Below are positions 1 through 5,293 of a stretch of 6,076 nucleotides of DNA, piece by piece. How positions within the stretch are numbered: position 1 is the stretch's first letter; each line of letters begins with the position of its first letter. Source of the stretch: Chloroflexota bacterium (GTDB lineage Bacteria > Chloroflexota > Anaerolineae > 4572-78); NCBI GenBank assembly GCA_024278725.1, contig JAJRSQ010000376.1, positions 1 through 6,076 on the forward strand, written 5' to 3'. The position numbers and the translations under genes are program-made. The notes under the pieces were generated by a model. It did not search any database and was not told where the DNA came from. It saw nothing but the letters and a program-made list of their open reading frames with translations.

Positions 1-37
1 ACCCGATGACCCCCTGAAAACGACTACGCAAAAATAA
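1..37 (+). CDS. possible 3' tail of an upstream gene (partial)
   Basis: One plus-strand frame is open from the window edge (first full codon at 2) to a TAA at 35-37 and would end in PDDPLKTTTQK. The other two plus frames stop at once. A polar, charged C-terminus is plausible, but eleven codons cannot prove a gene. If real, it ends just before the promoter at 46-74, so the downstream operon would still have its own start. Confidence 0.2.
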   Translation, partial: PDDPLKTTTQK

Positions 38-45
38 AACCCGGT

Positions 46-74
46 TTCACATTTGGCGCAAAACTCACTATAAT
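46..74 (+). promoter_or_regulatory. sigma70-type promoter of the envelope operon
   Basis: A -35 box TTCACA (46-51, five of six consensus bases) and a perfect -10 box TATAAT (69-74) are separated by exactly 17 bp. Transcription would start near 81, giving a leader of about 44 nt before the ATG at 125. It is the only strong promoter-like pair seen upstream of the four-gene unit. A 6-bp inverted repeat AAAACT/AGTTTT (60-65 and 82-87) brackets the -10 box and the predicted start, so it could be an operator, though this is weak. Confidence 0.7.
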
Positions 75-110
75 AAATAATAGTTTTGACAACATCGTAT
101 CCACCAAACC

Positions 111-120
111 GGGAGAGGGA
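111..120 (+). promoter_or_regulatory. ribosome binding site deciding the ATG at 125
   Basis: The purine-rich block GGGAGAGGGA ends four bases before the ATG at 125. It favours that start over an in-frame TTG at 86, which would add thirteen polar residues ahead of a good signal peptide and lies only a few bases from the predicted transcription start. Confidence 0.7.
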
Positions 121-124
121 ACCA

Positions 125-2035
125 ATGCGACAATCGGGTGTTCGCGTATTTTTGCTTATTGTTTTTTTAACACTTCTGCCATCAAGTATTGTTTCAGCCC
201 AAGAGAAAACCCTTTTTTGGAACCGCTACGACGTGACCATCACCGTGCAGAAAAACGGTGATATGTTGGTTGAAGAAACCGAACAGATTACGTTCACCGG
301 CGGTTCTTTTCATTTCGGCTTCCGGGCAATTCCGCTCGATAGGGTTGAGAGCCTCAGCAACATTCAGGTGTTTGAGCAACAGGGTGATCGACTCGTGGCA
401 TATCGGGAATCGAATAGTGGCGCTGAATACACCTTCCAGCTTTCCACCAACGACAAAAACGAGCGGGTCATCTACTGGTATTTCCCCTACACCGAAAACA
501 GCACCCACACCTATGTCATCCGGTATGTGGTTAAAGGGGGATTGCGCATCTACGACGGCGGCGACCAAGTGTGGTGGAAAGCCGTCCCCTCCGACCGCAA
601 TTTCCCGGTGCGCAGCTCACAGGTGAAGGTGATACTCCCTTCAACCTTCAATCCCGACCAACTGGTGTACACCAATTATGGCGCGGATGCCACATCATAC
701 GTTCCCAACGGCTCTACCGTCATCTTCACCGCGGAGAACATCAGCGGGGGCGATGAGCTGGAAGTGCGCGTTCAATTCCCGCATGGGGTGGTGACCGCCA
801 ACCCGCCGAGCTGGCAAGCCGCCGACGATGCCCGTCGCGCCAGCATTGAAAAATGGGGTCCCGTGTTCAACATCGGGTTTCTGGTGCTGGGGCTGTTGCT
901 GATTTTCGGCGGTCCCCTGGGGCTGTATGCCCTGTGGTATCTGCGCGGGCGCGACGCCCCCGCCGGTATCGTGTCGGATTACATCACCGAGCCACCCAGC
1001 GACTTGCCGCCGGGCGTGGCGGGGACATTGGTGGATGAATCGGCGGATATGGAGGACATTCTCGCCACGCTGATTGACTTGGCGCGGCGCGGTGCGCTCC
1101 AAATTGAAGAGGTGAACGAAAAAGGCTTCCTCGGCATCGGCTCCGGGCGAGATTTCATCTACCATCTGAAAGACAAAAATGTCGCCGCCACCCCGTTTGA
1201 GCGAACCCTGCTGAATAAAATTTTCGGCAGAAGCAAAACCGAACGGCGATTATCCGACCTGAAAGAAAAATTCTACACTGCCGTGCCGAAAATGCAGGAG
1301 CAATTGTACACAGACGTGGTGAAACGGGGATTCTTCCCCGTCAGCCCGAAGCGCACCCGCTCGCTTTACATGGGGCTGGGCGTCGCCGCGTTGGTGCTCA
1401 GCGGCGTGGTGGGGATGCTGCTCTTCGTGCTCACCATTGATTATTCGGTGATGGCAATTTGCCCCACCATCGGGCTGGTGGTGACCTCCATCGGACTGAT
1501 AATTTTGGGGCGCAATATGCCGCGCAAAACCCGAAAAGGGGCAGAGGAAGCCGCGCGCTGGAACGCCTTCAAAAATTATCTGGAAAACATCACCAAATAT
1601 ACCGGCGTCGAAGAGGCGCAGGAACAGTTTGATAAATATCTGCCCTATGCCATCGCTTTCGGCATTGAGAAAGCATACATTCGCCAGTTTGACAGCGTGA
1701 AGGACACCATGCCCGCGCCGGGATGGTACGGGTATCCGGGATGGTACGGGTATGGGCACGGCGGACACGGTGGACGCGGCAGCGCCGGAATGGGAGATGT
1801 CGGCGGCGGTGCGCCCGGACCGCTGGCGGGAAGCGGAAGAACACCCTCGCTCAGCGACGCGAGTCGCGGAATGGGGTCGTCGCTATCCGCGATGTCGGCG
1901 GGGTTGGGGTCGATGCTCTCCTCCGCCAGCCGAACCTTCACCAGCGCCCCGAGCAGTAGCTCCGGCGGCGGCTTCAGCGGCGGTGGTGGCTTCAGCGGTG
2001 GCGGTGGCGGCGGTGGCAGCGCGGGTTTTGGATAA
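125..2035 (+). CDS. DUF2207 family membrane protein with Gly-rich tail
   Basis: This 636-residue protein matches the DUF2207 family architecture, an envelope family of unknown biochemical function. A signal peptide covers about 1-25 (hydrophobic core, then VSA before QE). A beta-rich extracytoplasmic domain spans roughly 28-222. Transmembrane segments lie near 249-272, 414-436 and 441-462. After the first is the family-typical proline stretch (EPPSDLPPGVAGTL, 289-302) and a cytoplasmic helical region containing DILATLIDLARRGAL (311-325). Another family-like stretch, YLPYAIAFGIEKAYIRQF (505-522), precedes a low-complexity tail with a duplicated PGWYGY and a terminal run of Gly/Ser/Phe. The ATG at 125 is chosen because it has an RBS and directly starts the signal peptide. 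It is first in the unit and is separated from the next gene by a MITE-like insertion. It probably acts with the downstream SPFH and zinc-ribbon proteins at the membrane (inference from context). The family call is from memory of motifs, with no database search. Confidence 0.85.
   Translation: MRQSGVRVFLLIVFLTLLPSSIVSAQEKTLFWNRYDVTITVQKNGDMLVEETEQITFTGGSFHFGFRAIPLDRVESLSNIQVFEQQGDRLVAYRESNSGAEYTFQLSTNDKNERVIYWYFPYTENSTHTYVIRYVVKGGLRIYDGGDQVWWKAVPSDRNFPVRSSQVKVILPSTFNPDQLVYTNYGADATSYVPNGSTVIFTAENISGGDELEVRVQFPHGVVTANPPSWQAADDARRASIEKWGPVFNIGFLVLGLLLIFGGPLGLYALWYLRGRDAPAGIVSDYITEPPSDLPPGVAGTLVDESADMEDILATLIDLARRGALQIEEVNEKGFLGIGSGRDFIYHLKDKNVAATPFERTLLNKIFGRSKTERRLSDLKEKFYTAVPKMQEQLYTDVVKRGFFPVSPKRTRSLYMGLGVAALVLSGVVGMLLFVLTIDYSVMAICPTIGLVVTSIGLIILGRNMPRKTRKGAEEAARWNAFKNYLENITKYTGVEEAQEQFDKYLPYAIAFGIEKAYIRQFDSVKDTMPAPGWYGYPGWYGYGHGGHGGRGSAGMGDVGGGAPGPLAGSGRTPSLSDASRGMGSSLSAMSAGLGSMLSSASRTFTSAPSSSSGGGFSGGGGFSGGGGGGGSAGFG
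1718..1753 (+). repeat. perfect 18-bp tandem duplication inside the DUF2207 gene
   Basis: Two identical 18-bp units (1718-1735 and 1736-1753) each encode PGWYGY, at residues 532-537 and 538-543. They open the Gly/Tyr-rich tail. Identity at the nucleotide level suggests a recent slippage duplication, so copy number may vary between strains. Confidence 0.9.
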
Positions 2036-2062
2036 ATCGCGGTTTCCGGCTATGCTATCTAT

Positions 2063-2070
2063 CAACAAAA
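2063..2070 (+). repeat. left copy of 8-bp target-site duplication
   Basis: CAACAAAA lies directly before the left inverted repeat of the element at 2071-2211. The identical octamer directly follows the right inverted repeat at 2212-2219. The match does not extend on either side, as expected for a target-site duplication. Confidence 0.75.
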
Positions 2071-2211
2071 GTATCTATACAGCCATCAGGGTGACAAATG
2101 TCATTGCGAGCGAAGCGAAGTTGAAAATGCCCGAAGGGTGCAATCTCCGGGTTGAATAGTGGGGATTGCTTCAGCCCTACGGGCTTCGCAATGACACCCT
2201 TGTATAGATAC
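2071..2211. mobile_element. MITE-like non-coding element, 141 bp
   Basis: The element starts with GTATCTATACA (2071-2081) and ends with its exact reverse complement (2201-2211). Further inward both ends share AGGGTG/CACCCT (2088-2093; 2195-2200) and TCATTGCGA/TCGCAATGA (2101-2109; 2186-2194). The left arm carries extra 6-nt and 7-nt spacers between these blocks, while the right arm is contiguous. The interior has the CGAAGCGAAG and CAATCTCC words typical of dispersed TCATTGCGAG repeats, plus small hairpins such as AGCCC-TAC-GGGCT (2173-2185). A perfect 8-bp direct repeat flanks it. No transposase is encoded, so movement would have needed one in trans. Removing the element and one octamer copy leaves a normal short intergenic gap with the next RBS intact. 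In mRNA it would form a long imperfect hairpin within the operon. Confidence 0.75.
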
Positions 2212-2219
2212 CAACAAAA
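2212..2219 (+). repeat. right copy of 8-bp target-site duplication
   Basis: CAACAAAA is identical to 2063-2070 and lies directly outside the right inverted repeat. It is ten bases ahead of the AGGAG ribosome binding site (2230-2234) of the next gene, so the insertion just missed that gene's translation signal. Confidence 0.75.
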
Positions 2220-2239
2220 TTTATCTTTGAGGAGAAGCG

Positions 2240-2761
2240 ATGTTTGGAAGTGGTAGAACCGTTGGCATTATCATCATCATCGGCGGTACGCTGTTCGCGT
2301 GCATAGGTTCCGCTGTTTCGGTTGTTTCTGTCCGGCTCGACCCCAACGGCACGGTTGGGGGCATGATGCTGGGGGTGGGATTGTCGGTATTGATTGCCGT
2401 CCCGATTATCGGTTTGGGCGGATATTTATTCTGGCGCGGGCGCAAAGAACTGGCAGAGCTGGCGCAAATCAAACGGCAAAAACTTATTCTGAACATGGTG
2501 AAAACCCAGGGGCAGGCAGATGTTCAGGATATGGTGTTTGAACTGAAAACCGATACCGAAACCGTCAAAAAACTCATCTACGATTTGGTGGGCAAAGGGT
2601 TGTTTCATGGCTACATTAATTGGGATGACGGCATCCTGTATTCCAAACAAGCTTCGGCGTTGCAGGGCATGACCTCCTGCCCAAATTGTGGCGGGGAGCA
2701 GGAATTTGTCGGGCAAGGGATTGTGCAATGCCGCTATTGTGGCGCGCAAATATTTTTATAG
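2240..2761 (+). CDS. two-TM protein with winged-helix-like segment and C-terminal zinc ribbon
   Basis: This is a 173-residue protein of no named family that I recognise. Two hydrophobic segments (about 8-30 and 41-65) are joined by a short loop and followed by WRGRKE, so the C-terminal part is probably cytoplasmic by the positive-inside rule. Residues about 78-136 look like a winged-helix or PCI-like fold: helices ILNMVKTQG, VQDMVFELKTD and VKKLIYDLVGKGL, then a hairpin GYINWDDGILYS. The end is a rubredoxin-type zinc ribbon with C147-x2-C150 and C164-x2-C167. AGGAG at 2230-2234, five bases before the ATG, supports the start. It is 24 nt ahead of the coiled-coil gene. A zinc-ribbon membrane protein (YdjG) accompanies the SPFH protein YdjI in B. 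subtilis, so a partner role is inferred; sequence homology to YdjG was not tested. Confidence 0.8.
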   Translation: MFGSGRTVGIIIIIGGTLFACIGSAVSVVSVRLDPNGTVGGMMLGVGLSVLIAVPIIGLGGYLFWRGRKELAELAQIKRQKLILNMVKTQGQADVQDMVFELKTDTETVKKLIYDLVGKGLFHGYINWDDGILYSKQASALQGMTSCPNCGGEQEFVGQGIVQCRYCGAQIFL

Positions 2762-2785
2762 ACTCATTATTGAAAGGGGAGTGCA

Positions 2786-3334
2786 ATGGATTTTAATGAA
2801 ACCGTAGAAAACGCAATGAGCGGCTTTGAAAAACTGGTAAAAAAAATACCGGGTTACAAAGGCTACAAAGAAAAAGAGCAACGCCGTGAAGCCGACGCAA
2901 TTTTGCGTGAACAATTGGCGCGACGCTGCGAAACCTATTGGGCAACAATGAATGATCTGAAATCGCAGATGTTGCTCGGTCCGGCAATGTCTCAACTGGA
3001 TGATATGGGGCGCGCCAGCCGCAAGCTGCAAACCCTGATTGATAAAATCAAAGGCGCGGCGCAGGGTTATGCCGGTTTCTTCGATGCGGTGAAAGTGAAG
3101 GAAGAACAGCTTGATGCGCTGTACGAATTTGACGCTCAAATGATGGAGCAGGTGGACGCATTGGAAGCCGACATCGCGGGTGTGCAATCCGCCATTGATG
3201 CCGGCGACGGCATTCCACAGGCGGTGCGCGCGCTGGAAAAAACCATCGGCGCACTGTTGACCACCTTTGACACACGCGGCGAAGCCGTTTTGAACGCAGT
3301 GTCTGAATCGACTGATTTTACAGATGAATTTTAA
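2786..3334 (+). CDS. soluble alpha-helical coiled-coil protein
   Basis: This 182-residue protein has no signal peptide or membrane segment. It is almost entirely predicted helix, rich in Glu, Lys, Gln, Ala and Asp. The N-terminus has an amphipathic helix (about 4-20) followed by PGYKGYKEKEQRREAD (22-37), a motif I associate with uncharacterised proteins next to SPFH genes in related bacteria (recalled, not searched). Long helices with heptad-like hydrophobic spacing run about 31-62, 66-90 and 96-137, with a last helix at 143-172 after a Gly/Pro break (GDGIP). AGGGGA at 2775-2780 supports the start. Its stop codon TAA (3332-3334) abuts the RBS of the SPFH gene, which suggests tight translational coupling. 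It sits where a PspA-type coiled-coil protein would be in an SPFH/PspA locus and could be a functional analogue; PspA homology itself is not evident. Confidence 0.8.
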   Translation: MDFNETVENAMSGFEKLVKKIPGYKGYKEKEQRREADAILREQLARRCETYWATMNDLKSQMLLGPAMSQLDDMGRASRKLQTLIDKIKGAAQGYAGFFDAVKVKEEQLDALYEFDAQMMEQVDALEADIAGVQSAIDAGDGIPQAVRALEKTIGALLTTFDTRGEAVLNAVSESTDFTDEF

Positions 3335-3345
3335 GGGAGAAAATT

Positions 3346-4413
3346 ATGCCTCGTGTTTTTGATGTGATTGAATACCCCAATGAAATGCGCGACCGTCTGG
3401 TGCAACGTTTCCCGGAACAGGGCGCGGGACACTTCAAAGTCGGTTCGCAAGTGATTGTTCGCGCCGGACAAGCCGCCGTCTTTTTCCGTGACGGGAAGGC
3501 GCTGGACACATTCGGACCCGGACGGCACACCATCACCACCGCCAACGTCCCCCTGCTGACCGATTTGCTGGGAAAGGCGGCGTTCGGCGGGAAAAACCCC
3601 TTCACCGCCGAAGTTTATTTCGTCAGCACCCGCGAGCTCACTTCGCAGGGGTGGGGCACGCGCCAACCGATTGCCATGCAAACGCCCGGTCAGGGGTTGG
3701 GCTGGTTGCTGTTGGGCGGGCACGGCACGTTCGGCGTGCAAGTCACCGACCCGCAAACCTTTGTGGCGCGTTTCGTCGGGGCGCAAGGCTCATTTGATAT
3801 GCGCTCGTTCAAAGAGCGGCTGGTCAACGCCATCGTTCAATCGGCAACCGACTGGTTCTCGGAAGTGAATCCCGGTTCGCTGATGAAAGCGCAAAGCCTG
3901 CTGGACGAAATGGCGGCGGCGATTGAAGTGAAGGCGCAAGACCAATTCGGCGCGCTGGGATTGACGCTGAAAAATATCACCATCGGCGGTTTAAGCCCGC
4001 TGGAAACCTCCGCCGACAAGCTGAAAACAATGGGCTTGCTCGATACCCAAACATATATGCAGCTCAAAGCGCTGGACACCATTGAAAAATCGTCGCAGGG
4101 TGGCGGTGGCGGTGGATTGACCGGCGCCGGCGTCGGGCTTGGTGCGGGGATGGGTATGGGCGCCGGCATGGCGCAGATGATGTCGGGCATTATGGGCGGC
4201 GGACAGCAGCAGCCCCAGCAACAACAGCAGCAACAATCTTCCGCGCCCAAAGCCGTCCCGGATGTGATGACCAGCATCGAAGCGGCGGAATACCTCAAAG
4301 TGCCGGTGGAAGACCTCATTGCGATGATCCAATCGGGCGATTTGAAAGCGAAAAAAATCGGCTCGCAATACCGCATCAGCAAAAAAGTGATTGACGAATT
4401 TCTTGCCAGTTGA
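3346..4413 (+). CDS. YdjI-type SPFH/Band-7 protein with C-terminal excisionase-like HTH
   Basis: The N-terminal 245 residues of this 355-residue protein match the SPFH (Band 7) subgroup typified by B. subtilis YdjI. Its marks here are VIEYPNEMRDRLVQRFP (7-23), GSQVIVRAGQAAVFFRDGK (33-51), FGPGRHTITTANVPLL, NPFTAEVYFVSTREL and WGTRQPIAM. There is no signal peptide or clear membrane span, so it should be cytoplasmic and peripheral. A Gly/Met-rich linker (about 252-286), then three glutamines, a proline and seven glutamines (287-297), lead to residues 308-355. These resemble the HTH_17/excisionase fold: MTSIEAAEYLKVPVEDL, then GDLKAKKIGSQYRISKK. AGGGAG at 3334-3339 sets the start. It is last in the operon, just before a strong terminator. 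SPFH proteins typically oligomerise and organise membrane partners; the HTH may bind DNA or a protein partner, which the sequence cannot decide. Confidence 0.88.
   Translation: MPRVFDVIEYPNEMRDRLVQRFPEQGAGHFKVGSQVIVRAGQAAVFFRDGKALDTFGPGRHTITTANVPLLTDLLGKAAFGGKNPFTAEVYFVSTRELTSQGWGTRQPIAMQTPGQGLGWLLLGGHGTFGVQVTDPQTFVARFVGAQGSFDMRSFKERLVNAIVQSATDWFSEVNPGSLMKAQSLLDEMAAAIEVKAQDQFGALGLTLKNITIGGLSPLETSADKLKTMGLLDTQTYMQLKALDTIEKSSQGGGGGGLTGAGVGLGAGMGMGAGMAQMMSGIMGGGQQQPQQQQQQQSSAPKAVPDVMTSIEAAEYLKVPVEDLIAMIQSGDLKAKKIGSQYRISKKVIDEFLAS
4201..4236 (+). repeat. CAG/CAA-rich run encoding polyglutamine linker
   Basis: The run of CAG and CAA codons, broken by one CCC, encodes glutamines 287-289 and 291-297 of the SPFH protein. 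Mixed codons make it less slippery than a pure CAG tract. It separates the Gly-rich linker from the helix-turn-helix domain, so it probably serves as a flexible or self-associating tether. Confidence 0.8.
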
Positions 4414-4430
4414 CCGGTTCGGGATAAAAT
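4403..4430 (+). promoter_or_regulatory. candidate hpt promoter overlapping the SPFH gene end
   Basis: TTGCCA (4403-4408, five of six) and TAAAAT (4425-4430, five of six) are separated by 16 bp. Transcription would begin near 4437, inside the 5' arm of the terminator hairpin, giving hpt a leader of about 64 nt. It is the best promoter-like pair I see close to hpt, which otherwise lies directly behind a terminator. Confidence 0.5.
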
Positions 4431-4466
4431 AGGGGGAGACAATATTTCTGTCTCCCCTATTTTTTT
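4426..4466 (+). terminator. rho-independent terminator of the envelope operon
   Basis: The 5' arm AAAATAGGGGGAGACA (4426-4441) pairs with TGTCTCCCCTATTTT (4449-4463) around a 7-nt loop. This gives about 15 base pairs with a single unpaired G. A run of seven T (4460-4466) closes the structure. It begins 13 nt after the SPFH stop codon. The A-rich base of the 5' arm gives some potential on the other strand too, but its T tract is short and no minus-strand gene ends here. Confidence 0.9.
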
Positions 4467-4485
4467 GGGGAGAGAACTTATCGAA

Positions 4486-4491
4486 GAGAGG
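4486..4491 (+). promoter_or_regulatory. ribosome binding site deciding the hpt ATG at 4501
   Basis: GAGAGG within a longer purine stretch lies nine bases before the ATG at 4501. The alternative in-frame TTG at 4465 falls in the T-run of the terminator and would add twelve residues not expected in the family, so it is rejected. Confidence 0.65.
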
Positions 4492-4500
4492 GTGGATTTT

Positions 4501-5043
4501 ATGGATGCGAGTAAATATCTCGACCGGGTGCTGTTGAATGAGGAAAAACTTCAGGCGCGGATAGCCGATTTGGGCGCGGAAATTTCGCGGGATTACGCCG
4601 GAACGGAATTGATGTTGTTGTGCGTGCTGAAGGGCGGCGTGCTTTTTTTAACCGACTTGATGCGCCACATCTCCATTCCGCATGAAATTGATTTCATGGC
4701 GGTCTCCAGCTACGGCAGCGGCGTGCGGGAAACCACCGGCGTGGTGCGAATTGTGAAAGATTTGGACGGTCCCATCGAAAATAAGCATATCTTGATTGTG
4801 GAAGACATCATTGATTCCGGTGTGACGTTGAGCTATTTGCTGCAATTGCTCTCACCGCGCAACCCCGCCAGCCTGAAAATCTGCACCTTGCTGAACAAAT
4901 GGGAACGCCGCACGGTGGACATTCCCGTGGATTATGTCGGGTTCGACATCCCCGATGAATTTGTGTTCGGATACGGGCTTGATTTGGATGAAAAATTCCG
5001 CAACCTGCCCTATGTCGGCGTGGTCAATCAGTCGAATCTGTAA
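4501..5043 (+). CDS. hpt: hypoxanthine phosphoribosyltransferase
   Basis: This cytoplasmic purine-salvage enzyme transfers phosphoribose from PRPP to hypoxanthine (usually also guanine), forming IMP or GMP. The 180-residue length is normal for bacterial Hpt. Family motifs occur in order: the LKGG loop (43-46), the flexible active-site loop SSYGSG (69-74), and the PRPP-binding signature VEDIIDSGVT (100-109), with acidic pair E101/D102 and the probable catalytic D105. LLNKWERR (130-137) follows, where the purine-contacting lysine is expected (K133). Then come GFDIPDEFVFGYGLDLDEKFRNLPYVGV-type residues (147-174), with the base-stacking and Mg-binding region and R167. No key residue is missing. 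The start is set by the RBS at 4486-4491. It sits behind the operon terminator with its own candidate promoter and converges with the inositol-monophosphatase gene. A functional link to the SPFH operon is not implied. Confidence 0.95.
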   Translation: MDASKYLDRVLLNEEKLQARIADLGAEISRDYAGTELMLLCVLKGGVLFLTDLMRHISIPHEIDFMAVSSYGSGVRETTGVVRIVKDLDGPIENKHILIVEDIIDSGVTLSYLLQLLSPRNPASLKICTLLNKWERRTVDIPVDYVGFDIPDEFVFGYGLDLDEKFRNLPYVGVVNQSNL

Positions 5044-5070
5044 GGCTCGGTATCAGCATTCCGCGTATCA

Positions 5071-5104
5071 ATCACGAATGACACAAATAGACGAATGTCA
5101 CGAA
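5071..5104. repeat. short imperfect repeats with ACGAATG core
   Basis: ACGAATG occurs at 5074-5080 and 5091-5097, each joined to a GACA or GTCA word. The two halves GACA and TGTC are also mutually complementary. Sequences of this style (CACGAATGACACGAAT) are common dispersed intergenic filler in several phyla, recalled rather than searched. Confidence 0.5.
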
Positions 5105-5132
5105 AAATAAAGAATCAGGCAGTGGTTCAGTT

Positions 5133-5229
5133 GTAAGTGATGGTGCTGTCATTGCGAGCCGAAGGCGAAGCAATCTCCTCCCGTTGGGGCACAGGTCAGG
5201 CTACGCCCTCGCAATGGCATATTACTTAC
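5133..5229. repeat. degenerate TCATTGCGAG-family dispersed repeat
   Basis: TCATTGCGA (5149-5157) and TCGCAATGG (5209-5217) form the inner inverted pair. GTAAGTGAT (5133-5141) and ATTACTTAC (5221-5229) form an outer pair with eight of nine positions complementary. The interior has GGCGAAG, then CAATCTCC and a CCC-GTT-GGG hairpin. TCATTGCGA, GCGAAG and CAATCTCC are shared with the element at 2071-2211, but the outer ends differ and no target-site duplication is visible. It is probably an older or different subfamily copy. Confidence 0.65.
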
Positions 5230-5277
5230 TTTTGCGCCATTACCAAAAATCAGTACTTGCAGGGCATTATAATGTTC

Positions 5278-5293
5278 ATCTGTGTTATCTGTG
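5278..5293 (+). repeat. two spaced ATCTGTG words
   Basis: ATCTGTG occurs at 5278-5284 and 5287-5293, a 9-nt period. The style matches widespread CACAGAT-type intergenic repeats (read on the minus strand). With only two copies, its significance is low. Confidence 0.4.

Noticed and set aside
86..91. TTGACA as a -35 box
   Set aside because: The positions 16-18 bp downstream are GC-rich and contain no -10-like sequence; the TTCACA/TATAAT pair upstream is far better.
86..124. Upstream TTG start extending the DUF2207 protein by 13 residues
   Set aside because: It has no RBS, lies about five bases after the predicted transcription start, and would put a polar, charged stretch ahead of the signal peptide. 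The ATG at 125 has a good RBS.
3837..4442. Long minus-strand reading frame opposite the SPFH gene
   Set aside because: Its Cys and Pro runs are simply the antisense of the Gln and Gly codons in the SPFH linker, and the opposite strand encodes a well-recognised protein.
4465..4500. TTG start giving a 192-residue Hpt
   Set aside because: The TTG is part of the terminator T-run, and the ATG at 4501 has an RBS and gives the usual family length.
5113..5253. AATCAG at 5113-5118 and 5248-5253 as a target-site duplication of the second repeat
   Set aside because: The copies are only six bases long and do not abut the inverted-repeat ends at 5133 and 5229, so chance is the better explanation.
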